Origin: JANOBD01 sp031411495 | GTDB taxonomy: Bacteria > Planctomycetota > Phycisphaerae > Tepidisphaerales > Tepidisphaeraceae | NCBI GenBank assembly: GCA_031411495.1 | Contig: JANOBD010000212.1 | Coordinates: 3,512-67,511, forward strand | Direction of reading: 5' to 3' | DNA: 64,000 bases | Shown: positions 51,324 to 59,889 of the stretch, piece by piece | Position numbering within the stretch: position 1 is the stretch's first letter | Layout: each line of letters begins with the position of its first letter | The notes under the pieces: generated by a model | The model's database searches: none | Seen by the model: only the letters and a program-made list of their open reading frames with translations | Told to the model about the DNA's origin: nothing | Translations under genes and position numbers: made by a program

Positions 51324-52738
51324 TGGCCACCCCCGACGCCGCTGAGCACGCGAATCGCCAGGTAAACCAGCGCCACCGTGAGCAGGCTGAGCCCGAAAAG
51401 TTGCCGGCGAAACGCGCCGTCGAGCACGAGCCGTTGCCGCCGCGGCGCCAGGTTGATGAACGCCGCCGCCAGTGCGAAAACGAGATAGGTGGAAATGGTG
51501 TACCCGCGTGACAGCGAGACGAGCCCGGCCGCGTACCCCGCGATGCCGCCGGCGAGATACGGTCGGACTGCCACCAGCGTCGGATCGCACCAAGGAAGGT
51601 CGATCTTCAGCACGCCGCGCAGTGACAGCAGGAGCAATCCCAGAAAGCCCGCGCCGCCGACGATTCCCAGCTCGGCGAAGTTCTGAATGTACGTGTTGTG
51701 CGCCACTTGGCCGCACTGCTCCACCTGCTGATCCTGCCCGACGCCGATGAGCGGCGACTGTTTGAAGAGGGTGAGCGAATCGCTCCATCGATCCAAGCGG
51801 GTTTGAAACGTGTCGGTCGGATCGCTCAGATCGACATGCGTCTGTCGACTGCCGGAAACAATCAGAATGACCGGCACCAGCACGCTGGCGAGCAGAACGG
51901 TGCGCATCGCGCCCCATCGCGCCCCGATCGCGACGCCGGCGCCGACCAGCAGTGCCCCCAGCCCGCCGCGCGAATAGGTGAGCGAGATCGCGTATCCAAA
52001 GAACCCGATCGGCAGGCACCAGCCGAGCCGGAGCAGCTTGCCCGGCGTCGTCGCGACGAAGCAGCCGCAGCACGCGATCGCGACGATCAGAATCAGGCAC
52101 AGATCGTTCGGGTCGTTGAAGATTCCCGTGCCTACCAGTCGTTCGATAACGCCGTCTTCGCTGAACCGGTCCGACTGGCGGATCGCCGTCAGGCTCGGCA
52201 CATCGAGCAGTTTGTCGTACGCGAGGACGGAAAGCGTCGCGAGCAGCAGCGTCGAGGCGCAGAGTGCGAGTGCGAAGAGGCGCAGCCGCGCAACGGAGTC
52301 GACGCATGCGAGCACGATGAGGTAGTAGACGATGATCTTGGCGAACTCGAAGCCGCCGGTCCGGATGCCGTAGAGGTTGCCGTGAAACAGGTTCGACGTC
52401 ACGACGGTGGCGCCGAAGGTGAAGAGCAGCAGGGTGAGGGCGCGTGCTCGCGTGTCTCCGTGAAGCTGCTCGACGATCCGTCGCCACGAGGTGATCAGGC
52501 AGAGCGCGATCAGGGTCTGGTAGACGGGCCAGTTCTCCAGCGCGGGGAACAGGTCGGCCGGGCGGACCAGCAGGGCAGAGGTGGCGAGCGTCAACAGGAT
52601 GAACCCGGCGCGGCCCGCGGGCTTGGGCAAATAGGTTTCGCGCTTGAGGAAGGGCGAGAAGGCTTCGAGGGGCGCAGCGTTGTCGGCGAGCGTCGCGCCC
52701 GCGATCGGACCGGAAATTGTCGGCGCCGAAAGGTGCAT
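51320..52738 (-). CDS. O-antigen ligase/Wzy-like polymerase
   Basis: 472 residues with about 12 transmembrane helices and a large loop in the C-terminal half (about 320-380) containing RLDRWSDSLTLFKQSPLIGVGQDQQVEQCGQVAHNTYIQNFAELGIVGG, the Wzy_C signature with the HNxxLQ-like HNTYIQ. Such proteins polymerise flipped repeat units (Wzy) or ligate them (WaaL) in the periplasm. Context with Wzx and Wzc-like genes favours polymerase. It starts 15 nt after the initiating transferase gene. Confidence 0.9.
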   Translation of the reverse strand: MHLSAPTISGPIAGATLADNAAPLEAFSPFLKRETYLPKPAGRAGFILLTLATSALLVRPADLFPALENWPVYQTLIALCLITSWRRIVEQLHGDTRARALTLLLFTFGATVVTSNLFHGNLYGIRTGGFEFAKIIVYYLIVLACVDSVARLRLFALALCASTLLLATLSVLAYDKLLDVPSLTAIRQSDRFSEDGVIERLVGTGIFNDPNDLCLILIVAIACCGCFVATTPGKLLRLGWCLPIGFFGYAISLTYSRGGLGALLVGAGVAIGARWGAMRTVLLASVLVPVILIVSGSRQTHVDLSDPTDTFQTRLDRWSDSLTLFKQSPLIGVGQDQQVEQCGQVAHNTYIQNFAELGIVGGAGFLGLLLLSLRGVLKIDLPWCDPTLVAVRPYLAGGIAGYAAGLVSLSRGYTISTYLVFALAAAFINLAPRRQRLVLDGAFRRQLFGLSLLTVALVYLAIRVLSGVGGGQ

Positions 52739-52753
52739 GTCGATTCGGCTCGA

Positions 52754-53578
52754 TTACGCGGCCAGCAGCATCGGGTCTTTCTCGCTTTCCTCGATGGCGT
52801 TGTCGATCGTCGATGGATCGCCGGCCGCCGCTTCGCGGATCGCCGGCTCGTTCACGGGTTCGGCATTGCCCAGCAGGATCCGATTCGCCGAGCTGCACGC
52901 CGATTCGACAAACACCAGCACCGTGCAAAGTGCGATGCGAAGGTCGAGCAGCGGGCCGAGGTTGCGGATGTAGATCAGGTCCTGCTGGAGCTTGTGAGCG
53001 ACGTGCGCGAGTTCGCGGTCGGCAGGCAGGCGCATCTGCGCCAGCCCGGTGAGGCCCGGGCGGACGACCAGCCGCTGCGAAAAGCCCGGCACGGCGACTT
53101 CGATCTGCCGCGCGAGCTCCGGCCGCTCGGGGCGAGGCCCGATCAGGCTCATCTCGCCGCGGAGAACATTGACGAGCTGCGGAAGTTCGTCGAGGTGCGT
53201 ATCGCGCAGCACGCGGCCGAGCGGCGTGATGCGCGGGTCGTTGTCGCGCGCCCAGATCGCGCCGCTGACCGACTCGCAATTGTGGGTCATGGTCCGGAAC
53301 TTGTAGATGCGGAACGGCCTGCCGTTGCGACCGAGCCGGAGCTGCGAATAGAACGCCGGGCCCGGCGTGTGGAGTTTGACGCAAATCGCCAGCACGAGAA
53401 AGAGCGGCGAGATCACGACCAGCGCAATCGCGGAGGCCACCCATTCGACGATGTTTCGCGCCGACAGATAGGCCCGTCGAGCGCCTGTCGGTTCGACGGG
53501 AACGCGCGACGGACTCGCGACGGCGCGGTTGTGATGAGCGCGGAGCATCTGCCAAGCTGATCGATCCGAAGGGATCAT
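52754..53578 (-). CDS. Initiating sugar transferase (monotopic phosphoglycosyl transferase)
   Basis: 274 residues. One hydrophobic re-entrant helix (about 43-68, NIVEWVASAIALVVISPLFLVLAICV) is followed by the catalytic domain with PAFYSQLRLGRNGRPFRIYKFRTM, RVLRDTHLDELPQLVNVLRGEMSLIGPRPERPE, and RPGLTGLAQM. These are the family's signature motifs, including the DE-like catalytic dyad (HLDELPQ). It transfers a sugar-1-phosphate onto undecaprenyl phosphate, the first step of repeat-unit synthesis. It is short, like PglC/WbaP C-terminal domains. First gene of the minus exopolysaccharide unit; its promoter should lie in 53579-53900. Confidence 0.93.
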   Translation of the reverse strand: MIPSDRSAWQMLRAHHNRAVASPSRVPVEPTGARRAYLSARNIVEWVASAIALVVISPLFLVLAICVKLHTPGPAFYSQLRLGRNGRPFRIYKFRTMTHNCESVSGAIWARDNDPRITPLGRVLRDTHLDELPQLVNVLRGEMSLIGPRPERPELARQIEVAVPGFSQRLVVRPGLTGLAQMRLPADRELAHVAHKLQQDLIYIRNLGPLLDLRIALCTVLVFVESACSSANRILLGNAEPVNEPAIREAAAGDPSTIDNAIEESEKDPMLLAA

Positions 53579-54160
53579 TGCTTAACCCATGAGAAGCCTC
53601 GATTTGTCAGTAGCGGGCGCAAATTCGGTTCGGGTCCCGAACCCGGAGAAGGTCCGAATCATTCCGCAGGATCAGTGCCGGGGTGGCCGCGATTGGCGGA
53701 CCTGCGTTAACGTGAGCTGAAGTGCTGGCGAACGACGGTCCGATGGGCGCGAACTGATACAAGCACTCCGCCGAGAAAAAGGGGTGCACGGCGCCGTCCG
53801 CCGCTGCAGCAATCCCCTGCGACGTCGCCTCGATCTGAGTTTGCCCCCGGCCAGTGCTTGTACGCGCGCTAACGCAGCCGGTAGAGATGGAACGTTTTTC
53901 AGGAGGTGTAAATGAGCGTGCGAACCGAGCGGGATGTGGCCGCGGGCTGTTGGGAAAGGAACGTCCCGAAATGTCCCACAATGACCCACGGGACGGCAAA
54001 ATCACTTTCCCAGTTTGCCGCGCGGCGGGGGATGAGAGGGAGCGGGAGGAAATGAGAGGGTTTGCGAGTGAACCGCGTAATGCCCAATTCACCCAGCGCC
54101 GCCGCGCTGGCACTGGCGACAAAATGGATAAGATGCCGGGCCATCAGGACGGACCTGCAG
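53579..54160. other. Regulatory interval between divergent polysaccharide-related genes
   Basis: 582 nt between the initiating transferase (minus) and the ArnT-like gene (plus). It contains a possible 47-residue gene at 53912-54055. The gtccc/gggac words around 53960-53996 can form alternative stems. I see no convincing larger gene; long frames here are shadows. Confidence 0.5.
53912..54055 (+). CDS. Possible 47-residue small protein or leader peptide
   Basis: Starts MSVRTERDVAAGCWERNVPK after a strong CAGGAGGTGTAA ribosome binding site. The peptide is basic with two Cys and a Trp and ends in RGMRGSGRK. It precedes the ArnT-like gene by 105 nt on the same strand, so it could be a leader or a true small protein. 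No family recognised, and codon-level evidence is limited by its length. Confidence 0.35.
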   Translation: MSVRTERDVAAGCWERNVPKCPTMTHGTAKSLSQFAARRGMRGSGRK

Positions 54161-56032
54161 ATGAACACCGTGACGACGGCCTCTCTCCGAACCCGCCCGG
54201 CGGATTCCCTGATCACCCTGCGTCAGGCATGGATCGTCGCAGCTCTCCTGTGTCTCGCATACTGGCTTGCCAATGCACCGACACTGATCTGGACCGAGAT
54301 GCAAGGCGGCAGCGAAAACCTCGTCATCGGCGCGGCACTCGAAACCGTGCGCGAGGGCCACTGGCTCGTCCCGGAACTCAACGGCGAGCCCCGCATCGCC
54401 AAACCGCCGATTGCCACGTGGGTCGCCGCCGTGGTGATCACGCCGGACCTGTTGGCCGCGCTGGATCATCCCGACGCGGCGGTGCGCGGCGCTGCATACG
54501 ATGTGCTGGCGTTTCGCATCCGCGCGACGGCGCTCGCGTTCGCGGCGGCGTGGGCGGCCATCACCGCGCTGCTCGCCCGCCGCTTCGGTCCCGCCGCCAT
54601 CATCGCCACCACCGGCGCGATGGTCTCCAACCTCCTCGTGCTGCGTTACGGCCGCGCGGCGACCACCGATCTCCACCTCGCGTTCTGGGTGACCCTGACC
54701 AACATCGGCTTACTGAAGTGGAACCTCGACGGCCCGAGCTTAAAGCGTGGCGCACTAGTCGGCGTGGGGCTCGGACTGGCGTTCATGAGCAAGGGACCGG
54801 TCGCGCTCGCGTTCACCGTCGTGCCCGCGCTCGTGTATCAGCTTTGGCTGCGCATCCGCAACCGCAGGCGAGCGCCCCTGGAGAGTCCGTCGCCCGCGGG
54901 CATGCACCCTCGACAATCGAATTGGCCCCCGGCCGTTCTTGCCACGGTGGTCGCGCTCGCCATCGCGTTGCCGTGGCCCTTGCTGATTCTCGCGCGCGTG
55001 CCACACGTGATGTACCTCTGGTGGGCCGAGGTCTCGCGCGAGGGCGTGACCGATCACACGTGGGACCCGTGGTACACCCACGGGATCCTCGTCGCGCTGC
55101 TGCTGCCGTGGGCGCCGCTCCTGGTGGGCGGCTGTATCGCCGCGGCGCGGTGGCTCATTTGGGAGAATCAGGATCCGACCCGCGAGGATGCACACGAACG
55201 CGATGTGCGATCACGGCCATACGATGTCGTCGGGACTTCCCGCGAAGGCGAGGCGCTGGTCTTCCATCTGCTTCTGCTCGTGGTCCCGGTGTTGATCCTC
55301 AGCTGCGTACGCGACAAGAGCGACCGCTACCTCGTACCACTCGCAGCGCCGGCCGCGGTTCTCATCGGCTGGATGATGCGCCAATGTTTCTTCGCACTCG
55401 AGGAGAAGTGGCAGGGGATGTCGAGGTGGCGTGCGACGCACTGGACGGCCGTCGCCATCGTGTGCATCGGCTTTCCGATCGTCGCCGCTGTTCCGGGGTG
55501 GACCCATCGCGTCGACGGCGGGCCCTGGCTCACCCGGATACCCGCGACATCGCTGGCCGTGGCCGTCCTGGTGGCCATCGGCATCGCGGCGATCTGCGAG
55601 CGCAGGCGATGGGGCGGCGTCGTCGTGGTGGCGATCACGTGCGTGCTGTCGTGGCTCACCTCGGCCGCGTTCATGTACGGCTACGGAAACAGCGCGGACG
55701 GCCAATCGAACCTGCGGGAACTGGCCGACTCACTCCGCGCATCGCACGGCGACGCGCCGGTCTACTATTACGACCCGCGTCCAAATCCCAAGCCGCTTCC
55801 CTCGGACCTGGGGATCTACCTGAACCGAACGGTCCGCGTGCTGGCAAAGCCGCAGGACGTCGCGGAAGCCGACGCGGTGATCGTGATGCTGCAGCGCGAG
55901 GCCGAACCCGTTCCGGCGGTGGCGGGATGGCAACTGGTGAACCGATTGCCGACCGGGCGTCGCTGGTGGTGTGATTTCACGCGAGTGCCGATGTCGCCAA
56001 CGACGCAGGACGCGCACGCGGTGCGCGACTGA
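54161..56032 (+). CDS. ArnT/PMT-like glycosyltransferase family 39 membrane protein
   Basis: 623 residues from ATG 54161; the frame is open to 54062, and the longer version has no better start. About ten to twelve transmembrane helices and a C-terminal soluble domain (about 525-610). The first periplasmic loop APTLIWTEMQGGSENLVIGAALETVREGHWLVPELNGEPRIAKPPIATW carries the acidic catalytic-type residue and the KPP motif found in ArnT-like enzymes (GEPRxxKPPLxxW). They use polyprenyl-phosphate sugars to glycosylate lipids, glycans or proteins on the outer face of the inner membrane. Divergent from the polysaccharide unit, it may decorate its product. Confidence 0.88.
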   Translation: MNTVTTASLRTRPADSLITLRQAWIVAALLCLAYWLANAPTLIWTEMQGGSENLVIGAALETVREGHWLVPELNGEPRIAKPPIATWVAAVVITPDLLAALDHPDAAVRGAAYDVLAFRIRATALAFAAAWAAITALLARRFGPAAIIATTGAMVSNLLVLRYGRAATTDLHLAFWVTLTNIGLLKWNLDGPSLKRGALVGVGLGLAFMSKGPVALAFTVVPALVYQLWLRIRNRRRAPLESPSPAGMHPRQSNWPPAVLATVVALAIALPWPLLILARVPHVMYLWWAEVSREGVTDHTWDPWYTHGILVALLLPWAPLLVGGCIAAARWLIWENQDPTREDAHERDVRSRPYDVVGTSREGEALVFHLLLLVVPVLILSCVRDKSDRYLVPLAAPAAVLIGWMMRQCFFALEEKWQGMSRWRATHWTAVAIVCIGFPIVAAVPGWTHRVDGGPWLTRIPATSLAVAVLVAIGIAAICERRRWGGVVVVAITCVLSWLTSAAFMYGYGNSADGQSNLRELADSLRASHGDAPVYYYDPRPNPKPLPSDLGIYLNRTVRVLAKPQDVAEADAVIVMLQREAEPVPAVAGWQLVNRLPTGRRWWCDFTRVPMSPTTQDAHAVRD

Positions 56033-56070
56033 TTGGGTAAACCAGACGATGGATGTACAAAGCAACCACC

Positions 56071-56100
56071 TTGACAGGGCTCTGAGAAAGCCCAAACTAT
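56071..56100 (+). promoter_or_regulatory. Candidate sigma-70-type promoter of tRNA-Arg
   Basis: A perfect -35 TTGACA at 56071-56076 is followed, 18 nt later, by AACTAT (56095-56100), a weak -10. Transcription would start about 40 nt before the tRNA. The spacer itself contains gggctctgagaaagccc, a short hairpin. Confidence 0.45.
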
Positions 56101-56147
56101 TCGCCTCGCAGCGAAAGTTGCGACGGCGGCAGCGATGTCGCGGTACA

Positions 56148-56221
<74 letters not shown>

Positions 56222-56226
56222 GTAAG

Positions 56227-56253
56227 AATCCTCCGCAATTAGCGGGGGATTTT
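56227..56253 (+). terminator. Rho-independent terminator of tRNA-Arg
   Basis: aatcctccgc (56227-56236) pairs with gcgggggatt (56242-56251), with one G-T pair and a 5-nt loop, followed by tt. It lies 6 nt after the tRNA. Confidence 0.85.
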
Positions 56254-56335
56254 GCATTTGATGGCCGCTGCTGTCGCTCGGTCAATCTTGATAGGCTACG
56301 TTCCGGCTACGCCCGTCCCATGCTCTGGCTTCGCC

Positions 56336-56575
56336 TCACTTCCCGATGTGCTTCATCCATTCCGCCGGCGCTTCTGCCGGGTCGATCTTGAACGTGTCGA
56401 GCAGCCGCTTCATCGCGTCGTGAGCATTGAGCACGGCCAGATACGCCGGGTCGGTTTCCTTCCATTTCTGCGACCGCTGCCGCATGTGCAGCCGGTGAAG
56501 CCAGTCGGCGCGTTCCTGAATCGCCCGCATGAGCGCGTGGCGTTGATCCTTCGGCAGTCGGTGCGCATCCATCAT
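56336..56575 (-). CDS. Small helical hypothetical protein in island
   Basis: 79 residues, highly charged and helical (MMDAHRLPKDQRHALMRAIQERADWLHRLHMRQRSQKWKE). It resembles small basic accessory proteins in phages and integrated elements, but no family is recognised. It is the island gene closest to the tRNA. A hairpin at 56688-56720 separates it from the S1/P1 nuclease gene upstream, so it may have its own promoter. Confidence 0.5.
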   Translation of the reverse strand: MMDAHRLPKDQRHALMRAIQERADWLHRLHMRQRSQKWKETDPAYLAVLNAHDAMKRLLDTFKIDPAEAPAEWMKHIGK

Positions 56576-56687
56576 GGCCGTGATGTTGCCGCCCAGGTCG
56601 GGCGTTGAACAAGCAACAAACGTGACGCGAAGATTTCCACAACTAACACGTTGGTGACGCCTACGGTCAAAGCTGCGGAGTGAATGC

Positions 56688-56720
56688 GCGGGCTCGGTCG
56701 AAAGATCGGGCCCGCTTTTG
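56688..56720. terminator. Hairpin with T-run between island genes
   Basis: gcgggctcggtc (56688-56699) pairs with gatcgggcccgc (56704-56715) with two G-T wobbles and a gaaa loop, followed by ttttg on the plus strand. On the minus strand, where the genes lie, there is no T-run after it, so direction is uncertain. Confidence 0.5.
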
Positions 56721-56722
56721 TT

Positions 56723-57595
56723 TCAGTTGCCGCGATGCCCAAATGCTTTGTTGAGCACCGCCGCCAACCGAATGCCGCCGCGTTCGAGCTGCTGCTCAAT
56801 GACCGGCTTGGCGTCGTCGACATAGGCCTGATCCAGCACGTGAACCGGCGATGCTTCGGCCGTGATGAGTTCGCCCGACGGCTTCACCGGAACAGGAACG
56901 CCTTTGTAAACGTGGTCGCGGGCGACGTCGTGTGACTCGTTCGCCCAGGCGATCAGGTTGCCCGCCTTCCATGCCGCCGCCTGCTCGGGCGTTATCTTCG
57001 CGTCCAGCTTGTCCGCATACGGCGCGACGCGTTCGCCGGCCTTGATGATCTTCAATAGCGCGGTGTCCCATGCGGCGTGAAGGTTGGTCGGCTTGCCGTC
57101 CACTTTCAGGACATAGACCGGCACGGAGTTGCCGCCTCGGTCGTCGCGGTCGCCGCAATGCAACGGTTGGTGCAGATCGCCGATGAAGTGAACCACGAAC
57201 TTCAACGCCTCGGCCCGCTTGTCCGTCGGCAAGCTGGTGTCGCTGATGGCCGCGATCTGGCTGGCGGTCGCTTCGATGAGGTCGGTCGACTTCGGACTGT
57301 CTCGCTTCGCGTCGTAGCCGGCCGCGTCAATCGGGATGTTGACGTAGTGCCAGGATGCGGTCGACGGCCTGCCGCGTTCGCGCTTGATCTGATCGGCCCA
57401 GCTCGCGACTTCGGCGTCGCTGATGTTCACGTCGTCGCCCAGCAGTGCGTGGATGCCGGCCGATGCCTCGGGCGTGAGATGGTTCTCCGCGATGAGTGCT
57501 ACAACCTGATGGCCTTCGCCGCCCCAGGCGAACACCTGACCGGCGCAGAGCGTCACGGCCGAGATGAAGGATACGGCAGCGGCCTTGATGTTCAT
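56723..57595 (-). CDS. Secreted S1/P1-type zinc nuclease
   Basis: 290 residues from ATG 57595 with GGAGTG upstream. The signal peptide (1-23) ends in VFA, leaving mature N-terminal Trp24 in WGGEGHQVV, which is needed for zinc binding in P1 nuclease together with His29. Further zinc ligands are in ISDAEVASWADQI, HFIGDLHQPLHCGD and NLHAAWD. The family cleaves single-stranded DNA/RNA and 3'-phosphates with three zincs. It is a full-length copy of usual size, unusual as cargo in a phage-like island. It follows the 87-residue gene with a start-stop distance of five bases. Confidence 0.92.
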   Translation of the reverse strand: MNIKAAAVSFISAVTLCAGQVFAWGGEGHQVVALIAENHLTPEASAGIHALLGDDVNISDAEVASWADQIKRERGRPSTASWHYVNIPIDAAGYDAKRDSPKSTDLIEATASQIAAISDTSLPTDKRAEALKFVVHFIGDLHQPLHCGDRDDRGGNSVPVYVLKVDGKPTNLHAAWDTALLKIIKAGERVAPYADKLDAKITPEQAAAWKAGNLIAWANESHDVARDHVYKGVPVPVKPSGELITAEASPVHVLDQAYVDDAKPVIEQQLERGGIRLAAVLNKAFGHRGN

Positions 57596-57599
57596 TCGC

Positions 57600-57863
57600 T
57601 CACTCCGGGTCGATGCCGACACTCTCGGCCAGAGCACACGCGAGACGATACAGCGCCTGCTCGTCCTCGCCATCGCGATAGACCTTGACGACGTGGATCT
57701 CTGCCGGACTCATGCGCAGGTCGACGGCGTGCGCCTCGAAAGCCGGCCCCACAGCGCCCAGGAACGACGCCGGCAGGTCGAACACGCTCAGACGATAGCC
57801 CAGCGCCGCGACGCTTCGGAACGTCGCACCCGCAAGCGGATGAGCCAGGGCAAACGCGGTCAT
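57600..57863 (-). CDS. Small hypothetical protein upstream of the S1/P1 nuclease
   Basis: 87 residues from ATG 57863, no clear ribosome binding site. Mixed composition: an N-terminal hydrophobic part (MTAFALAHPLAGATFRSVAALGYRLSVFDL) and an acidic C-terminus (VKVYRDGEDEQALYRLACALAESVGIDPE). It ends five bases before the nuclease start, so the two are probably cotranslated. Not recognised; a nuclease partner or immunity-type role would be speculation. Confidence 0.45.
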   Translation of the reverse strand: MTAFALAHPLAGATFRSVAALGYRLSVFDLPASFLGAVGPAFEAHAVDLRMSPAEIHVVKVYRDGEDEQALYRLACALAESVGIDPE

Positions 57864-57932
57864 CGGTCGCGGTATGGTAGCCGATGTGATTTCGACTCGA
57901 CACGAATTCCCGTCGATGTCAGAATTCCGGGG

Positions 57933-58148
57933 ATGGTTACAAAGAACGTGAAGATCGTCCAGGCTGTCGGCATGCTCGTGATACTCGCCGGGCTCGCTTC
58001 GTTCGGTGGCGGTTGGTGGGTCAATTGGAACGCCGGCAACGCTCACAATGCCGGCTTGTTCTTGATGCCGATTGGCGAGTTCGTGACGGTCGCGGGCATC
58101 GCCACGGCCGCGATCGGGGCCGGCTTCGCGTGGTGGCAGTCGACGTGA
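57933..58148 (+). CDS. Small two-helix membrane protein on opposite strand of island
   Basis: 71 residues from ATG 57933 with only a weak GGGG upstream. Two hydrophobic helices (about 9-26, AVGMLVILAGLASFGGGW, and 44-67, MPIGEFVTVAGIATAAIGAGFAWW) with a short polar hairpin loop. The only plus-strand gene I accept in the island, divergent from the 87-residue gene (69 nt between starts). Holin-like size and topology, but no other evidence. Confidence 0.45.
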   Translation: MVTKNVKIVQAVGMLVILAGLASFGGGWWVNWNAGNAHNAGLFLMPIGEFVTVAGIATAAIGAGFAWWQST

Positions 58149-58177
58149 ATCAGCTCCGCCGCACGCCGCCCGCGCAA

Positions 58178-58213
58178 ACAAAAACCCCGCGCCGACTTTC
58201 GCCGACGCGGGGT
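58178..58213 (-). terminator. Rho-independent terminator after tape-measure-like gene
   Basis: accccgcg (58184-58191) pairs with cgcggggt (58206-58213), with partial inner pairing; on the minus strand the stem is followed by TTTTTGTTTG. It lies 12 nt beyond the stop of the 58225-59874 gene. Confidence 0.88.
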
Positions 58214-58224
58214 GAGCACACGCC

Positions 58225-59874
58225 TTATCCGATGAACGCGGTGCCGTGCGTGTCATTGGCCAGATTTTTGAGGATGCCATCGAGCAGCGCCGTCATGCGG
58301 TCGGTGTTTTTCGCTGTCTGTTCCGTCGCCTTGGCGCTGGCAACGGTCGCGGCCCACATGGCGTTGTTACGATCTGCAAGCCCGGAGAGGTAGCCAGTCT
58401 GACCACGGCCGTCGAGGATCTTCGGATCCTGCGAGTTGTCGAGCTGCGAGGTCGGCAGGTTCAAAGATCGGATGCGCTGCAATTCTGCATCCCTCGCCGC
58501 CTTTGCTTGCTCGGCCTGTTCCTGCTTACTCAGGCCAAGCCGCTGGCGTTCGAGTTCGTTGCGCTGCGCGGCCGTGATGCTCGAATCCTTTTCGAGCCGG
58601 TCGATCTCTTCGCGCTGCTGCTTGTACTTCTCCGCGATCGCCATGCGCCGGGCCTCGGTCTCGGCCGCTTTGTTGCCGAGTGCAACCTCATTCGCCAGGC
58701 TCGCGCTTCGGATCTTCGAGATACCTTGGTCGATGTTCGCCCGCCCAGCGCCGACGATCATCTTCTCACGCCCGCCCTCGGTGGTGTTGATGGCGTCAAT
58801 CTGCCGCTGATGCGCACCGATCGCCTGTTGCCGGAATGTCGGGTCCAGCGTCGGATCGTTCTGAAGATCGCGAATCTCCTTTTTGATGGCGTCGATCTGT
58901 TCGCTGGCGGTCTCGCGCACTTTGAGTAGCGCCGCCGCCGTCGTGTCGCCCGCCTGCTCGGCCAGCGCGATCTGAAACTCTGCGGTCGTCTTGCCCGCAT
59001 CACGATAGATGCCGTCCAGCGTGTCCGCTTCTTTCGTCGCGATGGCGAGCCGCTTCTGTGCCGCATCCTGTCGTGCGGCCGTGAGGTCTGCCTCGCTCTT
59101 GCCGATGACAACCGCCCGCGCCTTTTCGGCGTCGATGTCACTGACGACGCGATCCTTCTGCGCCTTGTCGATCTTCGCCAATTCGGCGTCGCGCTTGGCC
59201 GCGATGCTCTCCTCAGCGTTAATCGGCGTGTGCCCCTCGCCCTTGGAGATGATGCCCAGGATGTCATTGCGTCGCGCCCGGAATGCGCCGTTGGCCGCGT
59301 CGATCTTCTTTCCTTCCTCGGTGACTTGCCCCAGGTCGAGGGTCTTGGCGATCCTGCCCAGGTCGATGAGCCCGCCGGTCCAATCCTTCACGGCATCGCG
59401 GGCGGAGTTGGCAAAGTCGACGAAGCTTTTCACCGTGCTGTTTCGCTCGGCAAAAACCGCCAATGCGTTGTCGCTCGCCTCGCGTAACGCGTCCCACGCC
59501 TTCGTCGCTTGCCCGAGCCCAGGCACTTGGCGAACGACATCGGCGGCAACCGCTCGCCCCGACTCGCCGTTGCCGAATCGCGTAACCGCCGCATCGACGG
59601 AACGGGCCGATCGTTCAACCGTGGAGCCGATCATCCCGGCCACGCCGACAGCGCCCAGCACAGCGCCGCCACGTCCGACGAAGCCGCCCACGTTCAAGCC
59701 CTCGGCAACGTCGGACGCCTTCTTTGCGATCTGCAAGTCGGACGCGCGGCCGAATGATTTCAATTGACGGTCCAGCGTCTCGACTTTTCGCGATGCATTA
59801 TCGAGCATCGCGCCGGTGCCGTCGTCTTTGCCCTTCAGGGTGATAACGAGTTCTTTGGTTGCAGTGTCTGCCAT
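58225..59874 (-). CDS. Coiled-coil phage tail tape-measure-like protein
   Basis: 549 residues. The N-terminus MADTATKELVITLKGKDDGTGAML with a Gly/Val-rich hydrophobic patch (about 62-82, GGFVGRGGAVLGAVGVAGMIGS) is followed by long alternating Ala/Glu/Lys/Arg/Gln helices (200-490) and a polar tail with TEQTAKNTDRMTALLDGILKNL. This is the composition of short tape-measure or tail-length proteins, though there are no diagnostic domains. The 124-residue gene directly upstream stands where tail assembly chaperones stand. It is the last gene of the main island operon. Confidence 0.6.
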   Translation of the reverse strand: MADTATKELVITLKGKDDGTGAMLDNASRKVETLDRQLKSFGRASDLQIAKKASDVAEGLNVGGFVGRGGAVLGAVGVAGMIGSTVERSARSVDAAVTRFGNGESGRAVAADVVRQVPGLGQATKAWDALREASDNALAVFAERNSTVKSFVDFANSARDAVKDWTGGLIDLGRIAKTLDLGQVTEEGKKIDAANGAFRARRNDILGIISKGEGHTPINAEESIAAKRDAELAKIDKAQKDRVVSDIDAEKARAVVIGKSEADLTAARQDAAQKRLAIATKEADTLDGIYRDAGKTTAEFQIALAEQAGDTTAAALLKVRETASEQIDAIKKEIRDLQNDPTLDPTFRQQAIGAHQRQIDAINTTEGGREKMIVGAGRANIDQGISKIRSASLANEVALGNKAAETEARRMAIAEKYKQQREEIDRLEKDSSITAAQRNELERQRLGLSKQEQAEQAKAARDAELQRIRSLNLPTSQLDNSQDPKILDGRGQTGYLSGLADRNNAMWAATVASAKATEQTAKNTDRMTALLDGILKNLANDTHGTAFIG

Positions 59875-59889
59875 TGTCTTAATCCTCTT

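Noticed and set aside
50379..53555. A 1058-codon open frame on the minus strand
   Set aside because: Only its 3' part (GT2, 50379-51323) is a real protein. The rest runs in another frame through the polymerase and initiating transferase genes and reads as Arg/Pro/His-rich shadow.
53730..53850. Possible riboswitch upstream of the polysaccharide unit
   Set aside because: I could not match the conserved core of a c-di-GMP or other known riboswitch class.
53607..54122. 171-codon minus-strand frame upstream of the polysaccharide unit
   Set aside because: No start signal and a composition unlike its neighbours; it covers the region where promoters are expected.
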